In this document: piece after piece, positions 11,397 to 23,833 of the stretch
How the letters are laid out: each line of letters opens with the position of its first letter
Position numbering within the stretch: position 1 is the first letter of the stretch
Assembly: GCA_027604005.1 (NCBI GenBank)
Contig: JADGJT010000308.1
Coordinates: 1-28,363 of the forward strand
Length of the DNA stretch: 28,363 nucleotides
Direction: 5' to 3'
Source of the DNA: Dinochytrium kinnereticum
Taxonomy: Eukaryota; Chytridiomycota; Chytridiomycetes; Chytridiales; Chytridiaceae
Notes under the pieces: model-generated
Told to the model about the DNA's origin: nothing
The model's database searches: none
Seen by the model: the letters and a program-made list of their open reading frames with translations, nothing else
Made by a program: the position numbers and the translations under genes

Positions 11397-11721
11397 AATA
11401 TTTAATGAGCTGCTGCGAATACGGATTGTTCGCCCAATAAAAGCATCAGACTTGCAATTAAAGCAAACATAGAATATTCAGAGGAGATAATGCGAATAGT
11501 CGTGACTTAACGTTGCCAAAAGTGCCATTTCACGCAGAGTTTTCAGCCTTTTCAGACCATGGCAAGGTTGAGTTTTCGGGCTTGTTGAGACTGTCGTCGG
11601 AGATTGTCATTCAAGCCAAATTGTCAGCAAGCTCTCTGCCGTCCTTTTGTTTTGCGGAATCCTCAAGGCACACCACCGCTGCCAGCGACTTCAACCCTCC
11701 GAGCCCTCCGAGCCAGTTTCA
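11397..11721. other. Intergenic region between tandem coiled-coil genes
   Basis: This 325-nt stretch between the golgin stop and the next start holds a polyadenylation signal (listed separately) and presumably the promoter and leader of the giant gene. The giant gene's reading frame is open upstream to an ATG at 11647, which would add 25 residues. Confidence 0.55.
11436..11441 (+). terminator. Polyadenylation signal AATAAA of the golgin gene
   Basis: A canonical AATAAA lies about 40 nt after the golgin stop codon on the same strand, a suitable place for its 3' end. The call rests on motif and position only. Confidence 0.5.
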
Positions 11722-14700
11722 ATGGAAGACGGCGATGGCGAGCCATCATACTGCAATTATCTGGACGAAGCTTCGGATGGTTTGGCTCAGAACGATATTG
11801 CAGCGTCAGGAGAAGAGGCAACGATCGACGTCAACGAAGGGAGTCTGAGCGATGAAGAGGGTGATGATAGTTTGGGAGACGAGGAGGATGAGGAAGACAG
11901 CGAGGATGAATACGATCAGAGTGGTAGTGAGGCAGATCATTCTGAGGAATCGGCATCCATGGAATCCCGTGTATCTGATGCTAATGATGGCAATATCATT
12001 AAGAACACGTCGTCTGGCAGTGAACTAAGTCGTTCAACCTCCTTCAGTGACGAAAAAACTAGTCAAGTGTCAGCTATTTCTTCAACTGGATCCCGTGAGT
12101 TCTCCTCTGAAGAACGAGCGATTGGCTCGGACGGTGAGGAGGAAGACGAGGAAGACAAGGAAAATGTTGAAGGTGTGAACATCAGCGACGGAACCTCCAC
12201 TCCATCTCAAATAGGGTATCAGGATGAGTCTTCGGATTTATCAGAAAGATCCGATGGATTATCTGACGAAAACTTGAGTGGTGCTGACTCCAACGAAGCA
12301 TCAGATGCGGGATCTACTGAGGAACATGACGCCGAGGTCAATGTCGAATACACTCCCTCCAAAGAAGCTTGTGAAGAGGGTGACGATTCTGCAGAAGAGG
12401 AAGAGCATGTCTTGAACAATTCGATATCTGAGACGAGCTCAGTTCTAAGCTTCCCTTCGCTTGCCACATCTCGTGCAGACACACCACACGTCTTCACTGC
12501 ACCAATTATAGAGATGCCCTCTGTGTCCACCGCTACTATCGTATGCAGTAATACACTTTCGATAGACTTCAACACAACATTTGACGCTTCTTTCGGCACT
12601 CTTGCTTGTGGCCAATCTCAGTGGGGATTTGACGGTACCGTAGTCACGGCTCCGTCTACTGAGGACGGCTCATATCTTCTGTCAGATACCGAGGTTTCAC
12701 TAGATCATACTGAAGGGTTAGGAAGCGTCATCGAAAGTAGTAATCTAGGACAGATCACGGGGAAAGAGAATAATGAACCAAATGCTGAAAGAGTTGTTGA
12801 GGAAGTGGAAGTGGAAGATGAAGTTGGATCAGACAATAAACATGCCGAACCGGCTGGAGGCGAAGATGAGAAACGTAAAGAGGAGAACTGTAAGAGTGAC
12901 CAGGCTAATGAAGAAGAAATTGACATACTGGCTGAGCGAGATAATAAGGAAGGGAGGAAAGAAGAGCAGATGCTCATTCCAAACCGTCAAGACTCTCCAA
13001 CAATAGATATATATGACCTCTATGGAGTCGAAAAACGAGACGGTCAAGAATCCCCTCTACCCCCCGCTAAAACGAATGACCAACCTTTGGGAGAAATCAT
13101 CTCTGAAGAAAAACCCGCGATACACGAAACCGTAGAGATCAGCATAGAAGAATCCCTCAACACTATTCCAATGAGCCTAAAACGCCACTCCCTCCCATCC
13201 GTCAACCAAATGTCATGGCTTAAAAAGCTCATTCCTCATTCATGGATAAGAAGCTCCGCACCAACGAAATCCCAAAGTGCCGAAGAAGTCTTCATCAATG
13301 AGTGTGTATCCGCTAGTCCGAGACAAAGTTTTGATGAAAATCGATCCTTGGATCCCAGAGAAAGTGTCAACACGATGGTGACGGATGGAGATGCAGGTTC
13401 TCAAACCAGCTCAACATTTGAATTGGATCGGCTTGAATCTACTGAACTGAGTAAAGACTTGCCCTCACAGTTATGCGCTGAAGAGACTTTAATGGATTTG
13501 AGGATTAGTGTTAGCGAGAGCAGAGTAGCGAATGGGAGTGGGGTTTTGGAAGGTGAACGCACCGCTAGCCAGAAAGCCATTATACGATTGGGCGTGTCAA
13601 CCGATTTACACGTGGCGGGGGCATCAGAATTAGAAGTTTCTGCCTCTTCAAATGATGTTTCTCTACAATCGGGGGAAATTCTCCGCGACGACGACTCCGC
13701 GACTATAACTCCCAAGAACTTCGTCAGTAAAGATTCCAGTAACTCTATCTCATCTGCAAACGAATTTTTCTGCACCCCAGAAATTCAGTCCCAAGAATCC
13801 CGGTCCTCCTTCTACTCTCTCGAAGATATGGTTTGAAAGCATCCCTTAAAATAAGTAAAAATTATCTAATACTTTCTATCTAATAAGATCCTGGCTTATT
13901 CAACTGATGAGCTAAGGCAAATCCCTGGCCGTGTTACTAAGATTGAAAAGGTTGTCTTTAGAGCTGTTGTGCAGTATAAATTAAACATAATGATAGAAGG
14001 CGAATCATAAATCGGATTCAATTGTCAACTTGCGGGCTACAAGACTACCTGGGTTAAGTTCGAGAAAGTTTGGGTCTTCTGGAAGGTTACCTATTCGAAG
14101 CCAAAAAGTGGATGCATTGGCTTCGAAGGAGGTCCTGAGATTAGGCTTTAAATTGCAAAACGATAATGTAAGAGGGGAGTGTGATTATGTTGGTTGATTT
14201 ACTTTTTATAGGATGTTGGGAGAAAACGTGTAGTTCTCCCTAGTAACGTGATGAATGCCTTGCAGCTCGGTAGGGTGGTTTCCGATGCCAATTGCACAGA
14301 ACAAAAAGACGCTTCCGAATTCAAAGGTAGTTATTTTTATTTGAATATTCGTTTATAACACTTGCTAGTAGATACCACAATAACCCACACGAATGGGGAA
14401 CCCGCAAATACAGAAAATATCTCTTCAGCGCCCATCTCTGTTTTCACAACCATAATCAGAAACTCGGAAGAAACCATCAATCGGGCCACAGCAGTAGACA
14501 CAAAACTTCTCTCAGATACCTATTCCCAAATTGAAGATATCGAAAAAGACATGGACCAAATCTTCCTGCCGACATTAAAGAGTCTTTACAAACATGCAAC
14601 TGAAAAGGATCTTGAAAACCGGCGACTGAATGAAGAGATTGAGAGACTGAAGGGGAAAATAGAGGATTTTTGTCGGATAAACAACTTTGCGTTAGGTTTT

Positions 14701-17700
14701 AAAGTACCTTCCGACGATGAGAAAGTTGATATGATAAAAGAAATTGCTGCGTTATGTGAGGATAAGCATAGACTGGAGAAGGAATTTGAGAGGATTACGG
14801 CTCTACGTGACGAAAAGGCTACATTGGAGAAAGAAGTCACTAGAATTACAAGTCTGCGTGACGGTAACTTGGGGCTTGAGAAAGATTTAGCTGTTCTTAA
14901 GGGCGAAAATGTCAGGTTAGAAAAAGAGGTTGCTGAGATACCTGCTCTGCGTGACGATAACGCAAGACTCGAGAAGATTGTTGCGGAAATCGATTCCCTG
15001 CGCGTCGTAAACACGAAGCTAGAGCAAGAGGTATTAGCAAGACAGTTTGAGAGAGACACTCTCGAGAGAGAAAAAGGAAAAATTATCCTCCAGGCAGCTG
15101 AAGATATTGAAGAGGTGAAGCGTAAGGCTTCACTTGAGTATGCCGAGAAGCTGCAGGAAAAGCAACGATGCCTTGACTACGTAACTCAGGAATTAGAAAT
15201 CAGCCGTTCCGAGCAGCAAGACACGCAGACTCAAATATTAGAGCTTAAAAATCAAATGAGTCTTTCTGAGGAGCATCATGCAGCTATCCTGGTGGCCGCT
15301 GATGAGAAAAGAAACTTGCTAGAGGAGACTGTCAAATCACTTCAAACTACTAACGAGGATATTCAGTCGCTTTTGAATCAGAAGGAGGAGGAGATGGAAA
15401 ACATTCGGCAAACTCTCAAAGAGCTCAAAGAAGAGGCTGCCACAAAGTCGCGAGACTACAAAGAGATCTTAAACGCCAGAGACTTAGAAATCGCTTCTTT
15501 CACAAATCATGTAACCGCCGTCGCCACACTCACATCCGAAAAAGCTGCTCTTCAAGCCCTCGTAGAAGAAAAGGATCACGAGCTCAAAGCACTTCACCTC
15601 GACATCGAAGAAAAAACCACTATCCTTACTTCCGATCTCCAATCCGTAATAGAAAAATCCGCCCTCCTCGAAACCATTAATGCAGATTTAACCGTTAAGC
15701 TTCAAGCCTCAGAATCACTCTCCTTTACGATTCATCAAACATTCGAGGACGAGACGCGGTCGTTCCAAAGCCAGATCACGTCTTTAACACATGAGATTGA
15801 ACGGCTGAGTGGAATCGCAAGTGAAAATGATAAGTTGAAAGATGCGCTAAGAGAGGCTAGGGAGAAGACTGGAGAGTCGAAAGCGGAGTCTGCTGAATTA
15901 AGGGCAGTTCTTACTGGTTTGGAGGAAAAGAATGGAAATCTCGAGGTCGAGGTTCGCCGGTTGCATGGAGCGGTAACGGCGATGAAGGAAATGAGGCAAG
16001 GGATTAGCCAAGATGAAATTAATGCTGTGAATGAGGCAGTTGCGGAGTTGCAGGGTCAATGTGGCCTTGATAATTCGAATGAGTCCAGTGCTAAGGAGCA
16101 TGTATCTATGACTGAGGGCGAATTCAAAGAAGAACTAATTTCAGAAGTTTCCTCGACCAATGCTTCTAGAAGAGACTTAAATCTCTCCTGCCAAAGCCTC
16201 CCACTATCCACATCTCACTCAATGCATCCCAACGCCCCCGCCGATGAATTTCATACCCCAACCCTCCATCCAGCAACATCCGAAGAACTCGCGCTCTCTC
16301 CAAACCTTCCTACCGCCACAGAAAAAGAAAACCCCGTCTGGCTCATAGAAGAGAATTCTGAACTCTGGGACCGCCTTAAGGAGGTTGAAACTGCTCTCAC
16401 TGCTGTTGACATGGAGCGTTCAGCCGCTGAGACGGAGGCCTGGAAAGTTTTCAGTGCTTTTGAGGAGGAGCGCGATTTGCTCGTTGTGGCGCTTGAGGAT
16501 GTTAAGGAGAGGTTGAGGGTTCCGGTAGAGAGGAGTCGGATGTTAACAGCACCGACTGGGGATCGTAGGGAGAGGTTGAGTGTGAAGGCGAGATCTGCTT
16601 CGGAGACAGTTCAGAGACGAAAGGAGGATGATAAGAATGTGATTGAATTAGCCGAAGATGATGATGAACATGTACCACTTAGCTTCACCATCAAACCCTC
16701 ATATGGAAACCACCCTTCACCATCACACCAAAAATCAGATACCACCCGCATCCAAATCCTCGAAGAAACCATATACGACCTCAAAAAATCCCTTGCAGCC
16801 ATCACAACGTCTCTCGAACTCCCCACCCTAAGCTCCCGATTCCAAGAATCCGACTACACCTCCACAACCCTTCTCTACCAAGACCGTCTCCAACTCCTTT
16901 TGAACCGATACGAAACCCATCGCATCAAATCGCGCGAAACCGAGTCTCGAATGACTGCTAGGATATACGAGCTGGAGGCTGAGCTCCAGCGCTTTCAAGA
17001 TGAAGTCTGTTGGGCCAAATTAAGGTGCGATGCGGTTGAAGCGGAACGGGATGCTGAGAGGGTTGGGGCGAGGAAATTGAGGGAAGATTTAGCGGCTTCA
17101 CTTAGTCAGGTGTATCGGGTTTCTGGGGTGGTTGATTTGATGGCGGGTGAAAAGAAGGGTTTGGAGGCTCGGATTGAAACAATGAGAGATCGTTTAGAGC
17201 AGTATGAAGGGGTCATAAGGGATGCAAGAGAAACTATTGCTAAACTCCAGGGAGATGTGTATTTAAAGGAAGATGAACTCAGGCATTCGAATGAGAGGCT
17301 TATAAAGATTCAAAAGAAGGCCGAGATCCTCGCTATGAGTCTTAAAAATGAGAGAGCACAAGCAGAGGAGATGTTGAAAACGATAGAGGAAAATGAAGGG
17401 GCAATTGTGGAAAAGATAAAGGAGATTGAATCTCTCAAATCTTTAAATACCACTGCTCAATCCACCATTATGGCATTGAATGCTAAACACGAGCAGATGG
17501 TCCGACACCAAACTTTTGAGTTTGAGAAAAAGGTCGCGCAGGTTTTGGAGGAATCGAAGGAGAGTGTTAGAGAGAAAGAGAAGGCGATTGAAGAGCTTGA
17601 GGCTGAGAAATCCTATACCCACCAAATCACCCGCCAACTCGAGAAAGCCCTAGAAAGTGTGTCATCCTCCGGATCTCAAATTAGTATTCTAGAAGAGACC

Positions 17701-19272
17701 CTTCAAGCCCGTTGCGAGGAGCTTGACGTCCTTCGATTGAGTATAGATCAGAAAACTGAAAGAATTCTTGAGCTTCAAGCATCTCATCCAACCCGAGACG
17801 ATACCAAGAAGTTGGAAACATTCGCCCTCGAGCTGAGTAATGAATGCGAACGTCTGAAAAGCACCGAGTCACAGATGGCGTTGGAGCTTGACGCCAAGCG
17901 ATGTCGTGTTCAAACCTTGGAACACGAGGTGGAACACCTCAAAACTGATAATGAGGAAAAGGTGAAGGAAATCTTCTCCCTTTCTCTCATAATCGATCAA
18001 CTCGAAACCCTTGCAAACACCGAGTCCCAAGGTAAAAGCAAGGCCTTGGAGGAACTCGAATCACTGCGGAACGACATGGAAGAAGTCCAGAAATCTCGGG
18101 ATCAGTTGATCCAGCTCCAACAATCCTACGAGAACCGAATCCAAGAACTTGAGGAAGCACTTGATAACAAACCCCTCATTCCACCCAAAGGCTCATCGCC
18201 TTCTTCTCATACAGACTCCGACCTCGCCATAGTCAAGCAGCGCTGCACCGAGCTTGAGTCAGCGCTTTCAAAATCTGAAAATAGTCTGACGGCTCTGACT
18301 ACGGTGAAGTTGAAGGTTGAGGCGGAGCTGGCTAGGCGCATTGAAGCCGAAAAGCTCTTAGCGGAAGAGAACCGAGAGCTTGAAAGGGAGTTATCACGAG
18401 TGAGGGAGAGTTACGCGGTAGCTGAAAGAGAGCTTGAAGAGGTTCTTGCTGATCGTTCGACGGACCGCGAGAAAAATAATAAAGAATTCCGGAGGGAGAG
18501 TGGAGATCTAATGGCCCCGAACATCATCTCGCAAGATGGAGGGCTCACAGAGTCTCCGGAAATGATGAGCAGTTTGGCAAGCAGCCCGAAGACTTCACGA
18601 CGCGCTCATCGCGGGTTTTCCATCGGACCATGGATTTTAAACCCCAAGGGCTCCCGAGCTCTTGCCTTGGGGTTTGCTGAATCACCCCGTCGGTCAATCA
18701 TCAAGCAGAGCAGCACGACCGGGAACTTATACGGAGCCGACGGAGGGCTGGCTGGAACGGTACCCGTTCCTTTATCAGGACAGTCCCAAACCAACGTTTT
18801 GAAAGAGGACAGGGAAAAAATCATCCAACTAGAGAATCTGGTCCTTAAACTCGAAGAAGCTTCTCGCCATTCATCCAACGACGCGTCCATCGCCTTCGAA
18901 TGCCTCACCTCCATTGCAATCTTCCTTGGAGTTTCTGAAACCAGTATGACCGGACACTCGTCGTCGAAACACCGTGCCGAGGTCATCACCGACTCCATCA
19001 TCCAGGTTTTGAAATCCCAACGAGGAAGAATGCTGGAACTTGACACGCTGCTAAAAGAGCGTGATGGTTTTATTACAGAGATTCTTCATGCTGGAAGGAA
19101 GATGTGGGAAGAGAAGCAGGAGAGCGCAGGGGAGGTTGGAAGGATGGAGGTGCTTGTTAAAAGATTGCAGTCAGTAATTGAAGACTCGGCGTCTGTTGTT
19201 GGAAGGCGAAAACTTCATCGACTTGTTACTTCGACTTTGAAAGGGAATCGATCACAAAGCGGGTCCGAGTAG
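11722..19272 (+). CDS. Giant acidic-head/coiled-coil protein, 2452 aa, function unknown
   Basis: Five exons, 11722-13830, 13888-13950, 13997-14167, 14212-14326 and 14372-19272, join in frame to 2453 codons including the stop. I do not recognise the family. Residues 1-703 (exon 1) are Ser/Glu/Asp-rich with runs of acidic residues, surely disordered. Residues 704-850 are a basic linker coded by three small exons (for example RATRLPGLSSRKFGSSGR). From about 850 to the C terminus the protein is mostly long coiled coil with Glu/Lys/Leu heptads, broken near 1430-1490, 1560-1620 and 2190-2290. Residues 944-1040 are six tandem 15-17-residue units. The last 40 residues are basic and end in a Ser-rich tail. 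The form suits a centrosome/basal-body, Golgi or cytoskeletal scaffold, but nothing decides between them. The short GTTGTC..TAG intron 13951-13996 is the weakest junction; alternatively two genes lie here, the first ending at 13836. Confidence 0.75.
14743..15036 (+). repeat. Tandem coding repeat, six units of about 17 codons
   Basis: Within the giant protein, residues 944-1040 contain six consecutive units of 15-17 residues with the consensus ALRDxNxxLEKEVAEI. Several units also share DNA (ctgcgtgacg...aac), which points to recent unit duplication rather than only heptad convergence. Confidence 0.75.
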
Positions 19273-19310
19273 ACCTTGTCTTACATAAACATGTAGAGGG
19301 TGCAAGCCTA

Positions 19311-19316
19311 TTTATT
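19311..19316 (-). terminator. Possible polyadenylation signal of the SR-protein gene
   Basis: TTTATT on the plus strand is AATAAA on the minus strand, about 137 nt past the SR-protein stop codon and just beyond the stop of the convergent giant gene. If used, the two 3' ends overlap. Motif evidence only. Confidence 0.35.
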
Positions 19317-19452
19317 CATATAAAGCAAGGTCCAAAATATAAAAAATCGCCATTAAAGCTTTCCAGCAATGATACAATGACCATCGCGCTCCATTAAGGC
19401 AAAAAACAGGTGAAAGCAAAAAGGAAAAGAAAACGAAGTTCCACAATGAGGA

Positions 19453-20952
<1,500 letters not shown>

Positions 20953-21320
20953 TTTTTCGGTCAATTTTTTCTTTTCGGCTGTCAGCAAGGTACAGCATTG
21001 ACGGGCGAATAACGCCAATGGACCAACTGCAAACTGTCCGCGGTGCAATAAGAAATCCATTGTAAAATGTAGCGGCAGTTGGTATCATTGAATTTACGCG
21101 TAAGCAAACTGGATTTACCTTCCAGCAGGAGTCTTCCTTAAATGGCCAGCGAAACAATAATCTATGGGTAGAGGCTCTGCCTCTTCTTGCTTATCATTGT
21201 GCTTTTTTGTTGATTGTCCATTGCCAGTGTTGTGGACTGGTTGTCCCTCGTGCCGTTTCCCCTCAGCTCTGCTGTAAAGTTTTTCTGACAAAGTCGATCA
21301 CCCAAACCACAGATCCTGCA
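20953..21320. promoter_or_regulatory. Shared divergent promoter of the SR and otubain genes
   Basis: This 368-nt interval lies between the minus-strand SR start codon and the plus-strand otubain start codon. Both promoters must be here. I see no strong TATA box. Both coding frames are open part-way into it, so the exact starts rest on family similarity. Confidence 0.5.
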
Positions 21321-22480
21321 ATGTCCACATCAACCGACGCCCCTGACGCATCCCGACCGACGGACCAAGAAATCTTGGACTATGAGCGTAAACTCAAGCA
21401 AGAGATGACCGGCTCCCAACCTCTAGTGGGAGACTTGACCGACCTGACTCCCCTTCGCCTTGAATACGCAGAAGGTGCCGCCATCTTTCAAAAGAAGATT
21501 GAAGCCCTCTCCCAAACACACCCGCACATGCGGTCCATCAAGAAGGATGGGAATTGCTTCTATCGAGCCTTTTGCTTCGCATTTTGTGAAAGTTATGTGC
21601 GGAGACTTTGCTCTGGTGGAGATGGATGGTGTCGGGTGGCTCTGAAGCAGGTGGAAGGGACAAGGGAATTGCTGAAGGAGGCTGGATATGATCCTATTGT
21701 TTCCGAGGACTTTTATGAGCCATTTCGTGATGCTTTGAATGTTGCTGAGCCTGCGGAAGCGGGTGGGGCTGGGCTTGGGTGTGAAGAGGCTGTTGCTAAA
21801 CTAATTGAGATTTTTAGGACAGAGGTATTGCTCCCTTTAGAATGCCATGTTGACTCCTTACACTATCCAAAAGTCTATAGTACCAACCCTAACACCTCGC
21901 CTTATTTTTAATAGTACACTAGTGATACCATCGTTTGCTACATGAGATTGGTCACTGCTGCCTTGCTCAAAACGGTTTGATAGTTGTTTTTTTTTTCTCG
22001 AAAGTTCTACATTCTTCAGTGTGATACTTCACCTCCAAGTCTCAAGGCATATGATTAAAATTGGCTACGCTTAATTATTTTCTTAGAACCGAGACCTTTA
22101 CGAGGCTTTCATTTTAGATAGTTATCCTAGTCTGGATGCTTTTATTGCGTCACAAGTTGAACCAAGTAGGTCACCCATTGGTTTCTTTACTATTATGCTC
22201 TTTTCAGCCTCTTTTTAGTCTGTAAGTCCATTAACGGTTTGACCCCACCGCTAACACTTTTTCCTTCCCAGTGAACATTGAATCCGATCAAATCCACATT
22301 GTAGCCATGGCAAACGCTCTAAAAGTTTCCATCAAGGTGGCTGACCTGGACACATCCGACTCTGAATTAAATTACCATGAACTTACTCCAATGGACCCTA
22401 TGCAGGCTGTGCCCGTCAAGGACCAGCCAGTCATCACTCTGCTATATCGGCCTGGACATTATGATATTGTTTATGCATGA
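21321..22480 (+). CDS. OTUB1: Otubain (OTU-family ubiquitin thioesterase)
   Basis: Four exons, 21321-21824, 21915-21974, 22087-22165 and 22272-22480, give 283 aa, close to the roughly 270 aa of human OTUB1. The catalytic loop is KKDGNCFYRAF, with Asp76 and nucleophile Cys79. The C-terminal motif LLYRPGHYDIVYA supplies His277 and Asp279. Between them, SDTIVCYMRLVTAALLKT (exon 2) and VEPMNIESDQIHIVAMANAL (exon 3/4 junction) match the conserved otubain core, which confirms the splicing. All catalytic residues are kept, so it should be an active cysteine protease that cleaves polyubiquitin. In animals OTUB1 prefers Lys48 chains and also inhibits E2 enzymes without catalysis; whether this protein does so cannot be read here. 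The start at MSTSTD lies 38 codons inside an open frame and gives the expected N-terminal length. Confidence 0.95.
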
Positions 22481-22699
22481 CAAGCTCTCTTTCTCGATAA
22501 TGCTTTTGTATGTTATCGGTCAGAATCTATCCATCAATATATAGTCTAATAATATTATTGTAGAAGCACCCTATGTACTTAATTCCACAATCTATTCATT
22601 CAACGTGCAATTTATCCTTAATTTAAAAGAGGTCTAATAATGAGCGGCGGATGAGTGAACCGCAGGTACTGTATGTATGGGAGGAATTGATAGACTATT

Positions 22700-23342
22700 T
22701 CAGAAGGACGCAGAAGCTTGAACGTGGGAGGGATCTACGGTATCCTGTGGATTAAGAAATGAGAACCCTGGAAGCACTAGAAAGTCATTTTCGTCGGGAC
22801 TTGACCCTTCTAGGAAATTGGGGTAAAAGGCATGTTAGTTTACGAAGGACATACTTATGCAAAGGGATGAATAAAACAGAGGCTGGTGTACCTGAGGCAG
22901 CTTCTTCATAGGAGGGCAGACAACCATCAAAGGAAGCAAGCGTTCTGTTTAGGTCGTCGCTCTTGGGACTTTCAATGCAGACAAGGATGTGAATACGCTC
23001 TTCATCGTCTGTTAGGACGGTCGCAAGTGTTGGGAATTCCCTCAGCACCTTCGCCAGAGGATTTTCCAACAATGTGCAAGCCACCAAGGACTGCGGCAGC
23101 GTCGCATCCGCATCGGCCCGACTCGCTTGCAATGCTCTCTCAACTGCTGCCGGTGATATCCTCGGGTCGTTAAGCCGTAAAGTTGCGTCGTTGACTCTGA
23201 ACACGGACACATCCTCATAGCTCCTCATCATCAACGCCGCAATCTTTGCACGAATGTGAGAGATCCTGTTCTCGTGCGTTGAAAGGTTCAGCACAAATGC
23301 GTTGCTGGCGGATGATCCGAGGATTTGACAGACGAGTTGCAT
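22700..23342 (-). CDS. Short Crinkler (CRN) N-terminal-domain protein
   Basis: Two exons on the minus strand, 23342-22892 and 22809-22700, give 186 aa. Residues 1 to about 126 resemble the Crinkler header, a ubiquitin-like fold: MQLVCQILGSSASNAFVLNL for the first strands, ISHIRAKIAAL for the helix, VSVFRVN at the place of the LxLF/LTLWKV element, NPLAKVLREF before the end, and RIHILVCIESP at 116-126, equivalent to the HVLV/HIHIIVQxP motif. After this there are only about 60 low-complexity residues (SYEEAASEGSSPDENDF...), with no kinase, nuclease or other toxin-like C-terminal domain. The frame continues upstream to 23678, but the domain begins at the ATG chosen. Crinklers were first described as secreted effectors of oomycetes and also occur in chytrids and other fungi. 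No signal peptide is seen. The call rests on motif pattern alone. Confidence 0.68.
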
Positions 23343-23833
23343 GGCTATAGTGGGTGCTAATGAGTGCGAGAGGAAGGAGCTTTGCTTTGTATCGGGGATG
23401 GGGACCAGAGATGGCTCTCCAGCACGATGGATGACAGTTGAGAGGGAGATGTGAGTGTGGGTAGCAGATGGCGGTGAGGACGGCGTTGAGTGCAGACAAG
23501 AGCGTGAGGATGCGGATGCTGCAGCGTGCTTGGGTATAGCTAGGCGTGAGGGGTGAGAGGTGGGAGGGGGCATCCCATCGTTCTGCTTCGGTTTGGACCT
23601 CGCTCTCTGGTGAAAACGAAGAAGCCTTCCAAGGTGGTACAGGAGGGGTTCCGCCAATACAGTCACCAAGACAGCCAATCAGCATGCATTCCGGCCCCGT
23701 GGATTCGGGGACCGGGCATACAGAAATGGCTTTGTACAGCTGTGACAAGCCGCCAGCACCAAGAGCACTGAAGCACCACCTCTTATGGGAACCAAAAAAC
23801 AGTTCCAGCCAATGACGATAAAAAGACATGTAT
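23343..23833. other. Interval upstream of the Crinkler-like gene, downstream of the carrier
   Basis: This 491-nt stretch contains the promoter of the Crinkler-like gene and the 3' end of the carrier gene. Open frames cross it on both strands (up to 221 codons on the minus strand), but they have no family motif and overlap neighbouring genes out of frame. I call no gene. Confidence 0.5.

Noticed and set aside
11647..11721. In-frame upstream ATG adding 25 residues to the giant protein
   Set aside because: The extension is Cys/His-rich, unlike the acidic head; the ATG at 11722 has a better context. Not excluded.
12219..12599. 126-codon antisense frame, Ser-rich
   Set aside because: Mirror of the acidic Ser-rich exon of the giant gene.
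13836..14371. Two separate genes instead of one giant gene
   Set aside because: Three small exons with matching phases link the two long frames; kept as the main alternative.
14586..15059. 157-codon antisense frame
   Set aside because: Lies exactly opposite the Leu/Glu/Lys heptads of the giant protein and is Ser/Phe-rich as expected of an antisense shadow.
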